Both the position numbers and the translations under genes were made by a program. The notes beneath the pieces are model-generated. The model saw only the letters and a list, made by a program, of their open reading frames with translations, was not told where the DNA came from and did no database searches. Positions 25,381 through 34,120 of a stretch of 64,000 nt of DNA are shown here, piece by piece (the first letter of the stretch is position 1; the number at the start of each line of letters is the position of its first letter). The DNA comes from Lysobacter sp036697405. GTDB taxonomy: Bacteria; Pseudomonadota; Gammaproteobacteria; Xanthomonadales; Xanthomonadaceae. Location: the NCBI RefSeq assembly GCF_036697405.1, contig NZ_JBAHWA010000015.1:21275-85274 (forward strand). Reading direction: 5' to 3'.

Positions 25381-25989
25381 CTACTTCTGCTTCCAGCCGC
25401 CGCCGGCGTCCTGGTACCACCAGCCGGCGCGCGCGCTGTCGGTCCACTGGCGCGCGAACACCTTGCGGATCTGCGGCTCCCACTCCGGATGGCCGTTGGC
25501 GACGGCGACCTCGCGGTAGACCGCGGCCGAATCGCGGTTCTGGTCGGCGACGGCCTGGTTCACGCCGACCCGCTCGGCCAGCGGAATCTTGGCCGCGTCG
25601 CGCACGTCGATGCTGCCGTCGTTGCCGAAACCGAGCGCGCCGGAATCGAAGTGCGCGCGCAACTGGCCGTCGAAGCGGCCCTTCATGCGCGCCTGGATGG
25701 CCTGGATCGCCGGCGTCTTGATGGTGATGTCCGGCGACGACTGCGCGTAGGCGCTGCCGATGCCCACCAGCGACAGCCAATCGATGCGCGGCCCCAGCGA
25801 GGCGCTCTGCCCGCCCGGCTTGGGCGTCGGCGCGGGCGCCGGCGTGGCCGGTTGGGCATCGTCGCCGATGACCTTTTCGACGAACTCCTTGGCCGCTTCC
25901 TTGGCCTCGGCGGCCGGGAAGTACACGTTGATCGTGACGCAGGCCGTGAGCATCACGGCGGCGACCGGCAAACCCATCCAACGGCGCAT
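25381..25989 (-). CDS. ydbL: YdbL/DUF1318 family protein with lipoprotein-like N-terminus
   Basis: The product has 202 residues. A short hydrophobic N-terminus ends in MLTAC, a lipobox-like site, followed by the conserved VTINVYFPAAEAKEAA. A Pro/Ala-rich linker (about 45-60) leads to the DUF1318 domain (IQAIQARMKGRF, GALGFGNDGSIDVRDA, ERVGVNQAVADQNRDS). The C-terminal WWYQDAGGGWKQK is an extension. In enterobacteria, ydbL lies with ydbH and ynbE, and the set works in phospholipid transport to the outer membrane. Here it directly follows ydbH with no separate ynbE, and its cysteine-led N-terminus may take over part of that role (inference). Confidence 0.85.
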   Translation of the reverse strand: MRRWMGLPVAAVMLTACVTINVYFPAAEAKEAAKEFVEKVIGDDAQPATPAPAPTPKPGGQSASLGPRIDWLSLVGIGSAYAQSSPDITIKTPAIQAIQARMKGRFDGQLRAHFDSGALGFGNDGSIDVRDAAKIPLAERVGVNQAVADQNRDSAAVYREVAVANGHPEWEPQIRKVFARQWTDSARAGWWYQDAGGGWKQK

Positions 25990-26024
25990 GTTCGTTTCCT
26001 TCTGAAGAATGTTCTACGACGGGT

Positions 26025-28064
26025 TTATTGGACCACGGGTTTGACGTCGCCCTTGCCGACGGCTTCGAGCCGTTCCAGCAAGGTCGGCCAGTCGACCCGG
26101 CGGTTGATGCCGACCACGTCCAGGCGCGGCAGTCCCGCGCCCTGGACGATAATAAAGGCCTGGCCGCCTGAATCCTTACTGGCCGGGCCCAATCCGTCCA
26201 TGTGGCAGACCTCGTCGGCGAGCCGGCAGGAGATGCCCAGGCGGGCGTAGCCGAAGTCGTCGAAGAAGCCGATCAGCATGCCCTGCAGGCTGCCGACGAA
26301 GGAGGCGTCGCCGACGCTGGACAGGTCCTGGACGGCGCGCTGGCTGATGCGCTGGCGCACGCCCGGCTTGCGTTCGGTGCGCAGCTCGGCGTCGAACGCG
26401 ACCGGCTGCCAGTCGACCAGGCGCAGGGCGTCGATGCGGCCGTCGAGCTTGCCGGTGATGCTGCCGAAACCGAGCACGCCGGTCAGCGATTCCAGGTCCA
26501 GGTCGTCCAGCGCGATATCCGCCGACAGCGTGGGCGCGACCCCGAACGGCCGCTCCATCGCCAGCGCGGACACGCTGACGCTGCCGCCGAACAGCTGCAT
26601 GGTCAGGCCGCCGTCGAAGTCGAGGCGGTCGTCGGCGTAGTGCGCCTGCGGGATGCGCCCGCTGAGCTCGCCGCTGAAGGCCGGGCCGTCCACGGCCTTG
26701 GCGATGCGGCCGATATCGAGCCGGTCCAGGCCCAGGCCGAAGCGGATATCGAGGCCGCGTCCGGCCGCCGGCGGACGCAGGCGCAGGCCGTCGAAACTCA
26801 CCTGCCCGCCCAGCATGGGAAAGCTCACCGCGCGCTGCAGGCGCAGCTCGCCCGCGCCGCTGGTGAACGGCAGCTCCACCGCGCCGAAGTCCAGGCCGTA
26901 CAGGGCGCCGCCGCGCCAGGCCAGCGCGCTGGCCACCGGCGCGTCGGCCGAATAGCGCAGGTTGCCGGCCAGGCCGTCGAAGCGGAACCGGCCCTGCGGA
27001 TCGTCGATCGCGACCTCCTGCAGGCTGGCGTCGGCCGCATGCAGTTCGCCGCCGGCCATGCGCACCCGCGCCTGCATGGCGCCGCGCAGTTGCAGCTGCC
27101 CCAGGCCGGCCAGGCCCAGGAAACCGGTGAGGTAGCTGTCGCGCAGGGGCGCCAGGTCGGCGCTGCGCAGGTCCAGCTCGAGGGCGTCCAGGCCGGCATC
27201 GGGCGTGAGCGCCGCGCGGCCTTCGGCGCTGAGCACGCCCTCATCGCGCCACAGCAGGCGCGGCAACTGCCAACCCTGCGCGCCCTGGCGCCGCGCGCTC
27301 AGCTCCAGCGCCACGTCGCGCTGCTGCAGCGAGAGATAGGCGTTGCCGAACAGCAGCTCGCCGCCGCGCAGGCGGCCGTCGAGGTCGATGCCGGTGACTT
27401 CGCCGAAGCGCGCGTCCAGATCCAGTTCGGCGCCCAGGTGCTCGGCCGCGACGGTGCCGTCGGGGGTGTCGAAGGCGCCGCCGCGCAGGCGGATCGGCCC
27501 GGCCACGCGCAGCGGCTGGCGTTCGGCGGCGGTCACGGTCAGCCGGGCGTCGAGTTCGCCGCCCTTGAAGCGCGCCTCCGGCCAGGCCTGGGCGGCCAGG
27601 GCTTGGGTCCAGGCCAGCGGCACCCGGGTCAGGTCGATCCGGGTCGCGTCGGGCGCGGCCGCGTTGCGGTGCAGCGCGACCACCGCCGCGCCGCGCGACA
27701 GCCGCGCATCGGTGACCGCCACGCCCAGATCCAGCGCCAACCGCAGCGGCGCCGCGCGCCCGGAACGCAGTTCGCCCTCGCAGCGCCAGCCGCCGCGGCC
27801 GTCGCGCCGCAGGGGGCAGCGCCAGCTCACGTCGGCGTAGCGATAGCCCAGCTCCGGCGCGACCACGCTGGCCGCGCGCAGGCGCAATTCGCCCTGCTCG
27901 GCCTGGGCCGGCCAGTCCAGCGACACCTGCACCTGGCGCAAACTTGCGACCGCGGTCTCGATCCGCCCGATCCTGGCGTTCAGGCTGCGCGCGCCGGCGT
28001 CGCCGGCCAGGCAAAAACCCGGCAGCGACATCCACAGCAGCAGGCGTACTATCGGAGACGACAT
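26025..28064 (-). CDS. ydbH: YdbH-like intermembrane lipid transport protein (AsmA-like)
   Basis: The product has about 679 residues, starting at the ATG at 28064 ahead of an N-terminal hydrophobic segment (VRLLLWMSLPGFCLAG); an ATG at 28076 is an alternative. The body is a long series of amphipathic beta-strands (for example LRLRAASVVAPELGYRYADVSW and LDLDARFGEVTGIDLDGRL split in short repeats) typical of AsmA-like bridge proteins. The C-terminus with DEVCHMDGLGP and a final RRVDWPTLLERLEAV matches YdbH. The family is redundant with TamB and YhdP in moving phospholipids to the outer membrane in E. coli. ydbL follows 35 bases on. It is divergent from a response regulator gene. Confidence 0.85.
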   Translation of the reverse strand: MSSPIVRLLLWMSLPGFCLAGDAGARSLNARIGRIETAVASLRQVQVSLDWPAQAEQGELRLRAASVVAPELGYRYADVSWRCPLRRDGRGGWRCEGELRSGRAAPLRLALDLGVAVTDARLSRGAAVVALHRNAAAPDATRIDLTRVPLAWTQALAAQAWPEARFKGGELDARLTVTAAERQPLRVAGPIRLRGGAFDTPDGTVAAEHLGAELDLDARFGEVTGIDLDGRLRGGELLFGNAYLSLQQRDVALELSARRQGAQGWQLPRLLWRDEGVLSAEGRAALTPDAGLDALELDLRSADLAPLRDSYLTGFLGLAGLGQLQLRGAMQARVRMAGGELHAADASLQEVAIDDPQGRFRFDGLAGNLRYSADAPVASALAWRGGALYGLDFGAVELPFTSGAGELRLQRAVSFPMLGGQVSFDGLRLRPPAAGRGLDIRFGLGLDRLDIGRIAKAVDGPAFSGELSGRIPQAHYADDRLDFDGGLTMQLFGGSVSVSALAMERPFGVAPTLSADIALDDLDLESLTGVLGFGSITGKLDGRIDALRLVDWQPVAFDAELRTERKPGVRQRISQRAVQDLSSVGDASFVGSLQGMLIGFFDDFGYARLGISCRLADEVCHMDGLGPASKDSGGQAFIIVQGAGLPRLDVVGINRRVDWPTLLERLEAVGKGDVKPVVQ

Positions 28065-28098
28065 AGCCGGCAGCATAACCAGCGGAGCCCCCGACCCG

Positions 28099-28845
28099 AT
28101 GGAACCGACGATGAATTCGCCGTTGTTACCGCGTTTGCTGTTGGTCGAAGACGACCCCACCAGCCGCGCCTTCCTCACCGCCGCCGCGCAGGCCCTGCCC
28201 GCCGACATCGACGGCGCCGACAGCGTCGCCGCCGCGGTCGCGCTAGGCAACGCGCAGGACTACGACCTGTGGCTGTTCGACGCCAACCTGCCCGACGGCA
28301 GCGGCGTCGAACTGCTGGCGCGATTGCGCGCGCGCCATCCACGCACGCCCGCGCTGGCCCACACCGCCGCCGCGGACGCGTCGGTGCTGGAAGACCTGAT
28401 CGCGGTCGGCTTCAGCGAGGTGCTGGTCAAACCGCTGCCCGCGGCGGCAGTGCGCGCGGCGATCGCGCGCGCCCTGGGCCTGGATGCGCACGATCAACGC
28501 GCGGTCGCCAGCGTCGCCGTGGGCGCCAAACGCCCGGTATGGGACGACGAGGCCGCCGCCAGCGCCCTTAACGGCAACACCGCGCACGTGGAAACCCTGC
28601 GCAGCCTGTTCGTACAGGAACTGCCGACCACCCACGAAGCGATCCTCGCCGCCGCCCATCGCGAGGACCTGGACACGGTGCGCACCGAATTGCACAAGCT
28701 GCGCGCGAGCTGCGGCTTCGTCGGCGCGGCGCGCCTGAGCGACGCGGTGCAGGCGCTGCAAAGCGAACCGGATTCGCGCGAGCGCCTGGCGCGTTTCGAC
28801 GATGCGGTGCAGGACACGCTGGCTACGGTGCAGATGGAGAGTTAG
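28099..28845 (+). CDS. Response regulator with C-terminal HPt domain
   Basis: The product has 248 residues. The receiver domain (about 10-125) has acidic residues E17/D18, phospho-acceptor D61 in WLFDANLPDGSG, T89 and K111 (LVKPL). An HPt domain follows (about 150-245) with the phospho-histidine H199 in ELHKLRASCGFVGAARL. There is no DNA-binding or enzymatic output domain and no linked kinase, so it looks like a phosphorelay intermediate working with an unlinked hybrid kinase. ATGs at 28099 and 28111 are both possible starts. Confidence 0.85.
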   Translation: MEPTMNSPLLPRLLLVEDDPTSRAFLTAAAQALPADIDGADSVAAAVALGNAQDYDLWLFDANLPDGSGVELLARLRARHPRTPALAHTAAADASVLEDLIAVGFSEVLVKPLPAAAVRAAIARALGLDAHDQRAVASVAVGAKRPVWDDEAAASALNGNTAHVETLRSLFVQELPTTHEAILAAAHREDLDTVRTELHKLRASCGFVGAARLSDAVQALQSEPDSRERLARFDDAVQDTLATVQMES

Positions 28846-28873
28846 GTCGCTTGGACTGGGGAGGGTTTGCCTA

Positions 28874-29062
28874 GCTCGTCATCCCCGCGAAGGCAGGGAT
28901 CGTAGGATGTGGTGAGCCGCAGGCGAACCGCATCGTCGCCATGTTCGGCGCTCGCGCACCTTCTCCGCTCCTAGCGCCCGCCTCTGCTTTCGATTCCCAG
29001 CTTTTTGAAGGTGAGTTGGGGAGAATTCGCTTTTGCTCGTCATCCCCGCGAAGGCGGGGATC
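28874..29062. repeat. Two copies of a CGTCATCCCCGCGAAGGC palindromic repeat
   Basis: GCTCGTCATCCCCGCGAAGG with GGGATC following occurs at 28874-28901 and again, with one base change, at 29035-29062. Each can fold through CCCCGC/GCGGGG. The bases right after the first copy (28901-28937) are homologous to the complement of 41501-41537, part of the 130-bp tandem repeat. No gene is seen in 28846-29170. Confidence 0.65.
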
Positions 29063-29170
29063 CAGTGCCTTTAGCGCGTCAACTAGCGTCGGAGCGAATG
29101 GCATGCAGGGTCGTAGGATGCGGTTCGCGTTTGGCTAATCGCTTCCTGCGCAGGCGATGGGTGCTGGGCA

Positions 29171-29923
29171 TTAGTCGGGTTCGCGTTCGGGCTTCGCGCG
29201 CGGCGCGACCCGGGCCAGCTCGCTGAGCAGTTCCCAGGATTTCAGGCCGCGCGGGCCGAGGTGGTGCGCAAGCACGCCGCGCATCGCCCGGCGCAGGCCG
29301 GCCAGGTCCTCGGCGCCGGGCAGGCGGTCGGCGGCCAGGGCCAGCAGGGCCTGGCCGGTGGCCGCGCCGCTGCGGTCGGCATGGCCGCGGTCGCTGAGCA
29401 GGCGGCGCGGGCCGTGCTCGGGATCGAGCCGATAGCGCGCGGCCGGGTCGATGGCCGCGCCATCGCCGTCGTGGCGCCAGTCGAAACCGAAACCCAGCGC
29501 GTCCAGCAGATCGCGCTCGAAACGCCGCAGGCTCCAGCCCGGCGACTCGCCCGCGCCCAGGCGCTCGCGCGCGCGCGCGTAGGCCTCGTAGAGATCCGGC
29601 AGGGGATCGTTGCGCGGCGCCAGGCGCAGCGCGAGCTCGTTGAGATAGAAGCCGGCCAGCATGGCGTCGCCGCTCAGGCGCGGCGCCGCGTCCAGGGCCT
29701 CGGCCGTGGTCAGGCGCGCCAGCTCGCCGGTCTGGACGCCGTCGAAGCGGATCCACTGCAAGGGCTGCAACGCCGCGCGCAGGACCTGCCGCTTCGGCCC
29801 CTGCACGCCGCGCGCGACCAGGCCCATGCGCCCGTGGCGTTCGCTCAGCACCTCCACCAGCAGGCTGGTCTCGCGCCAGGGCCGGGTGTGCAGGACGAAG
29901 GCGGGTTCGGCTAGGTAACGCAT
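29171..29923 (-). CDS. recO: DNA repair protein RecO
   Basis: The product has 250 residues. The N-terminal OB-fold begins AEPAFVLHTRPWRETSLLVEV and carries GLVARGVQGPKR. The helical domain has ALDAAPRLSGDAMLAGFYLNELALRL split over its usual site and a C-terminal RAMRGVLAHHLGPRGLKS that matches RecO. The zinc cysteines of Gram-positive RecO are absent, as usual for this lineage. RecO loads RecA with RecR, and recR is also in this window near the right end. It closes the lepA-to-era gene run. Confidence 0.92.
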   Translation of the reverse strand: MRYLAEPAFVLHTRPWRETSLLVEVLSERHGRMGLVARGVQGPKRQVLRAALQPLQWIRFDGVQTGELARLTTAEALDAAPRLSGDAMLAGFYLNELALRLAPRNDPLPDLYEAYARARERLGAGESPGWSLRRFERDLLDALGFGFDWRHDGDGAAIDPAARYRLDPEHGPRRLLSDRGHADRSGAATGQALLALAADRLPGAEDLAGLRRAMRGVLAHHLGPRGLKSWELLSELARVAPRAKPEREPD

Positions 29924-30002
29924 GCGGCTACGCTAACGCAGACGGTGCAGGCACGGCACCGCAGGCCGACAGATTCGCAACGGCGCGCGGATCGAGCGGC
30001 AT

Positions 30003-31130
30003 TCATGCCCCGACCGTACCGCTACCGGCCTGCCGCAGTCGCCGGCGCGCGATCGCGGCGACCGCGATGAAGCCGATCAGACTGAGCAACGCGGCCAGCA
30101 TCACCACCGCTATCGCCGCCAACGGCCGACCGTAGCCGTAACTGTAGCCCTGCCCGTCCGGCAGCAAGTGCTCGGGCGCATAGAGCGCCGCCAGGCCTGC
30201 GCACGCCACCGCCGATCCCCAGGCCAGGCCGGCCGCGAGCGCATACGGCCAGACGCGGCGCTTTCGCCCCGCGCCCGTGGCGCCGTCGCGCCCGGCCCGG
30301 CGCGCGACGGCGGCGGCGATCGGCCGGCAGGCCAGGCCACCGCCGAACACCGCCAGGCCCAGCCACAGCTGCGTTGCCAGGCTCAGCGCGCTATAGCCGA
30401 TGCCCGGCGCGGCCTGGGTGGTGATCGCGACGGCGTCGCCGGGCAATCCGGGGTAACGGCCGCGGTATACGTCGCGATGGGGGTCGTTGTCCTGCCGATC
30501 CATCCGCAGCGCCGGCGCGGCCGCGAATCGCCAACCCTCGGGCACGCTGACCCGCACATCCAGTCCGCCGAAACCGGCCCAACTGCGCGCCGGAGCCAGC
30601 ACGTAGGCGAATTGGTACAGCAGGGTCGGGCCCTCGCGCTTGCTCTGCATCGCTTCGGCGCGATAGCTCACGCTGAAGTCGTGTCGGCCGGGCGGCAGCA
30701 CGAAATCCAAGGCCAGGCTCGAAGCTTCGCCGACCTCGTAGAACACGGGCCGCTCGCCGGACAGGGCCGGCGTCGTTGCGGGCGGTTGCCAGGTTTCGGG
30801 CAATGCGGCCGGCTTCAGCGGTCGCGCCGCGACCTTTCGGCCGTCCAGCCGCGCCTCGAATCGTTCGGCGCCGCTGGCGCCGGTCGCGAACACCGGCCGC
30901 AGACGCACGGCCTTACCGCCGTTGTCGAGCCGGTAGGCGACCCGCACCGTCGCCAAACTCGACTCGCCGGACAAGTCGCTCAGATCGATGCGCAGGTCTT
31001 CGTGCACGATGCGCACCGCTTCGAAGCCCTGGGGCTCGGCCACCAACGGCCCCTCGCGCCACGGCTTGCCCATGTTGGCCCAGGCCGGCGCGGCGCATTG
31101 CAGCGCGATCAGCAGCAGCGCGGCGCGCAT
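30003..31130 (-). CDS. Unknown exported protein with three C-terminal membrane segments
   Basis: The product has 375 residues if it starts at the ATG at 31130. It has a signal peptide (MRAALLLIALQCAAPAWA), an all-beta exported region of about 250 residues (HEDLRIDLSDLSGE, FYEVGEASSLALDFVLPPGR, FGGLDVRVSVPEGW) and three hydrophobic segments towards the end (near LATQLWLGLAVFGGGLA, YALAAGLAWGSAVACAGLAA and AAIAVVMLAALLSLIGFIA). It is reminiscent of DUF4424-like proteins, but no family can be named with confidence. It sits between era and recO, which are adjacent in many relatives. Confidence 0.7.
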   Translation of the reverse strand: MRAALLLIALQCAAPAWANMGKPWREGPLVAEPQGFEAVRIVHEDLRIDLSDLSGESSLATVRVAYRLDNGGKAVRLRPVFATGASGAERFEARLDGRKVAARPLKPAALPETWQPPATTPALSGERPVFYEVGEASSLALDFVLPPGRHDFSVSYRAEAMQSKREGPTLLYQFAYVLAPARSWAGFGGLDVRVSVPEGWRFAAAPALRMDRQDNDPHRDVYRGRYPGLPGDAVAITTQAAPGIGYSALSLATQLWLGLAVFGGGLACRPIAAAVARRAGRDGATGAGRKRRVWPYALAAGLAWGSAVACAGLAALYAPEHLLPDGQGYSYGYGRPLAAIAVVMLAALLSLIGFIAVAAIARRRLRQAGSGTVGA

Positions 31131-31158
31131 ACGACCGCCGGCCGCGATCACGGCGCGC

Positions 31159-32055
31159 TCAGTCGTGATAACCAAGCGACCGCAGGGCGGCCTCGTCGTC
31201 CGACCAGCCTTCGCGCACGCGCACCCAGGTCTCCAGGAACACCTTGGCGCCGAACAAGCGTTCCATCTGGATCCGCGACTTGGAGCCGATCTCGCGCAGG
31301 CGCTCGCCGCCCTTGCCGATCACGATCGCCTTCTGGCCGTCGCGCTCGACCCAGATCACCGCGCCGATGCGCAGCATCCTGCCGTCGACCTCGAATTTCT
31401 CGATCTCGACCGTGGTCGCGTACGGCAGCTCTTCGCCGAGCTGACGCATCAACTGCTCGCGCACCATCTCGCCAGCGAGGAAGCGCTGGCTCTTGTCGGT
31501 GATCTCGTCCTCGCCGTACAGCGCTTCCTGCTCGGGCAGGTAGCCCAGCACGGTCTTGACCAGCCCTTCCAGGCCGTTGCGCTTGAGCGCGGAGATCGGA
31601 TGCACGCCGGCGAACTCGCGGCCGTCGCTGATCTTGGCCAGATAGGGCAGCAGCGCGGTCTTGTCCTTGAGGCGGTCGATCTGGTTGACCACCAGCACCA
31701 CCGGCATGCCGGCCTTGCGCAGCGCATCGAAGGCCAGCGCGTCCTCGTCGTCCCATTGGCCGGCGCGCACCACCAGCAGGGCCACGTCGACGCCCTCGAT
31801 GGCGCCGCGCGCGGCGCGGTTCATCATCCGGTTCATCGCGCGCTTCTGCTCGCGATGGATGCCGGGGGTGTCGACCAGCAGCAGCTGGCCTTCCGGGAAG
31901 GTGGCGATGCCGAGCAACTGGTGGCGGGTGGTCTGCGGGCGCGGCGAGACGATGCTGACCTTGGCGCCGACCAGGGCGTTGACCAGGGTGGATTTGCCCA
32001 CGTTGGGGCGGCCGATCACGGCTACGTGACCGGCGCGATAGGGGGATGCGTTCAT
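31159..32055 (-). CDS. era: GTPase Era
   Basis: The product has 298 residues. The GTPase motifs are GRPNVGKST (residues 15-23), the switch region TTRHQLLG, DTPG in LLVDTPGIHREQKRAM, and NQIDRLKDK. The C-terminal KH domain has the GKGGERLREIGSKSR signature. Era binds the 3' end of 16S rRNA and acts in 30S assembly. It follows rnc in the conserved lepB-rnc-era order. Confidence 0.97.
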   Translation of the reverse strand: MNASPYRAGHVAVIGRPNVGKSTLVNALVGAKVSIVSPRPQTTRHQLLGIATFPEGQLLLVDTPGIHREQKRAMNRMMNRAARGAIEGVDVALLVVRAGQWDDEDALAFDALRKAGMPVVLVVNQIDRLKDKTALLPYLAKISDGREFAGVHPISALKRNGLEGLVKTVLGYLPEQEALYGEDEITDKSQRFLAGEMVREQLMRQLGEELPYATTVEIEKFEVDGRMLRIGAVIWVERDGQKAIVIGKGGERLREIGSKSRIQMERLFGAKVFLETWVRVREGWSDDEAALRSLGYHD

Positions 32056-32128
32056 GCGGGGATTGTCCGCGTGTGCGGGCCCGAGGGCAAACGCGGATGC
32101 TGGCCCGGCTTGCTAACGGCCCGGCTTC

Positions 32129-32803
32129 TTAACTGGGATCCAACTGACGCAGCGCCGCCTCGGCGGCCAGCTGCTCGGCGGCGCGGCGCGAGCCGGCCTC
32201 GCCCTCGGTCACGATCGGCGGCTGGGCGATGCTGCAGCTGACCCGGAAGCTCTTGGCGTGGTCCTCGCCGGATTCCGACAGCAGGGTGTACAGCGGCAGC
32301 GGCTTCTGCCGGCCCTGCAACCATTCCTGCAGGCGGGTCTTGGCGTCCTTGCCGACCTTGTGCGGCGGCGGCAACGCGGCCATCGCGGCCTCGAACCAGG
32401 GCAGCACCCGGGCCCGGCAGGCCTCGAAGCCGGCGTCGAGGTAGATCGCGGCGACCACCGCTTCCAGGGCGTCGGCGAGGATGGAATCGCGGCGGTGGCC
32501 GCCGGATTTCATCTCGCCGGGGCCCAAGGTCAGGCGCGCGCCCAGTTCCAGGGTGCGCGCGATCGGCGCCAGCGCGGACTCGCGCACCAGCTCGGCGCGC
32601 GCGCGCGTGAGCGCGCCTTCGTCGGCTTGCGGCCAGCGCGCGTACAAGGCTTCGGCCACCATCAGGTTGACCAGGGAGTCGCCCAGGAACTCCAGCCGCT
32701 CGTTATGCGGCGCACCGGCGCTGCGATGGGTCAGGGCCTGCTCGAGCAGGCCCGGATTCGCGAACCGGTGTTCGATGCGATCAGTCGGCACCACCGCTAC
32801 CAC
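32129..32803 (-). CDS. rnc: Ribonuclease III
   Basis: The product has 224 residues and starts at a GTG (32803) that overlaps the end of the DUF4845 gene by 23 bases, with AGGAAG upstream. The signature NERLEFLGDSLVNLM holds catalytic acidic residues, with further ones at DSILADALEAVVAAIY. A double-stranded RNA-binding domain follows (AKTRLQEWLQG to GSRRAAEQLAAEAALRQL). It processes rRNA precursors and structured mRNAs. Confidence 0.97.
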   Translation of the reverse strand: MVAVVPTDRIEHRFANPGLLEQALTHRSAGAPHNERLEFLGDSLVNLMVAEALYARWPQADEGALTRARAELVRESALAPIARTLELGARLTLGPGEMKSGGHRRDSILADALEAVVAAIYLDAGFEACRARVLPWFEAAMAALPPPHKVGKDAKTRLQEWLQGRQKPLPLYTLLSESGEDHAKSFRVSCSIAQPPIVTEGEAGSRRAAEQLAAEAALRQLDPS

Positions 32804-33164
32804 GGCGGAGAACTTCCTGAGCTTCGAAATGGCCGACCACGTCGAGGTTGGCGATCAGCGGACGGCGCACTTCGTAATTCACCATGATTTCGTAGCCGGA
32901 GTCCTTGCGCTGGATCTTCACGTGCTCGTCCTTGACGTTGTCCGCGTAGCTCACGTACAGGCGACGGAAGAACAGCTTCTTGATCTTGACCGGATCCTGG
33001 TCGGCGATGCCGGGCTCGGCCGCCAGGCCGGTCAAGGCGCGCTTCACGCCGTAATACTCGGTGTACATCGGGATCAGCTTCATGCCCATGTAGACGAATA
33101 CACCGACCACCGCCAGCACGATGATGAACCCGATCAGGGTCATGCCGCTCTGATTACGCTTCAT
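32781..33164 (-). CDS. DUF4845 single-pass membrane protein
   Basis: The product has 127 residues. One N-terminal membrane segment (MTLIGFIIVLAVVGVFVYMGM) follows a short KRNQSG lead that resembles a pilin-type N-terminus. The rest is a small soluble domain (KIKKLFFRRLYVSYADNV, YEIMVNYEVRRPL). The family is regularly found between lepB and rnc in gammaproteobacteria. Its function is unknown. Confidence 0.85.
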   Translation of the reverse strand: MKRNQSGMTLIGFIIVLAVVGVFVYMGMKLIPMYTEYYGVKRALTGLAAEPGIADQDPVKIKKLFFRRLYVSYADNVKDEHVKIQRKDSGYEIMVNYEVRRPLIANLDVVGHFEAQEVLRRGSGGAD

Positions 33165-33229
33165 CCGATCATCCCCCCGTCGTTAGACGCGATTTGTTGA
33201 GTGTCACCGTGCCGCGACGGCGGACGCCG

Positions 33230-34015
33230 TCACGGAATACTGTTGCCGATACGCGAGAAATCCACGCCCCCATCGACGTTCATCCAGATCAGGAACGCCT
33301 TGCCCCTCAGGTTCTGCTCCGGAAGGAAGCCCCAGTATCGGCTGTCCTCGCTATTATCGCGATTGTCGCCCATCACAAAATAGTGACCGGCCGGAACCAC
33401 CCAATCGCCCTCTCCTTGATCGAGCAACGGCAAATTGGTCCGCTCCAGGACGCGATGCTCGCGCCCGAGCAGATTCTCCGCAAGTTCCTGCGAACCTGTC
33501 ATTTCGGTGCCATTGCCGTGACCTTCGTAGGTACCGACCGGCGTGTACTTCAGGACCTCGCCGTTCACCGTCACCTGGTTGTCGTGGTAGCTGACGCGAT
33601 CGCCCGGCAGGCCGACCACGCGCTTGATCCAGTCCTGCTCGGGGTGGTGCGGCGGCTTGAACACGACCACGTCGCCGCGCTTGGGCTCGCCCAGGGCGAA
33701 GACCTTGCGGTTGCTGATCGGCAGGCGCAGGCCGTAGGTGAACTTGTTGACCAGGATGAAATCGCCGGTCAGCAGGGTCGGCATCATCGAGTTGGAGGGG
33801 ATCCGGAACGGCTCTGCGATGAAGCTGCGCAGGACCAGGACCACCAGCAGCACCGGGAAGAAGGCCTTGGAATAATCGACCAGGGCCGGTTCCTTGCCGT
33901 CGTCGAGCAGGCCCTCGCGCGCGGCGCGGCGCTTGGCCAGGAACAGCTTGTCGAGCAGCCAGACGGCGCCCGAGAACAACGTCAGCGATACCAGTGCGAT
34001 TTCAAACCAGCGCAT
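33230..34015 (-). CDS. lepB: Signal peptidase I
   Basis: The product has 261 residues. Two membrane segments lie at the N-terminus (about 3-22 and 52-66). The Ser-Lys dyad is S76 in IPSNSMMPTL and K131 in DWIKRVVGLPGD. The conserved box E region is FVMGDNRDNSEDSRYWG. AAGGAG precedes the ATG at 34015. It cleaves Sec and Tat signal peptides, and so would process the secreted proteases and DUF11 proteins of this window. Confidence 0.97.
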   Translation of the reverse strand: MRWFEIALVSLTLFSGAVWLLDKLFLAKRRAAREGLLDDGKEPALVDYSKAFFPVLLVVLVLRSFIAEPFRIPSNSMMPTLLTGDFILVNKFTYGLRLPISNRKVFALGEPKRGDVVVFKPPHHPEQDWIKRVVGLPGDRVSYHDNQVTVNGEVLKYTPVGTYEGHGNGTEMTGSQELAENLLGREHRVLERTNLPLLDQGEGDWVVPAGHYFVMGDNRDNSEDSRYWGFLPEQNLRGKAFLIWMNVDGGVDFSRIGNSIP

Positions 34016-34031
34016 GCAAGCTCCTTCGGAG

Positions 34032-34118
34032 CGGGGATTCGGGATTAGGGATTGGAGATCGGGCCAGCCAGGAAACGTGCACTTGGCCGTATCCCGAATC
34101 CCGAATCTCGAATCCCGG
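34032..34118. repeat. GGGATTC/GAATCCC inverted-repeat element (copy 2 of 3)
   Basis: The left arm (34032-34062) has four degenerate 7-bp units, GGGATTC, GGGATTA, GGGATTG and GAGATCG. The right arm (34090-34118) has ATCCCGA units in complementary orientation. It fills nearly the whole gap between lepA and lepB. Confidence 0.7.
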
Positions 34119-34120
34119 CT

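Noticed and set aside
26202..28571. 789-codon plus-strand frame opposite ydbH
   Set aside because: No recognisable domain, extreme Gln/Ala/Arg bias, and it lies opposite a well-supported ydbH with beta-strand pattern.
28874..29140. Possible CRISPR-like repeats
   Set aside because: Only two copies, spaced about 160 bases, palindromic, and related to dispersed intergenic repeats. No cas genes are present.
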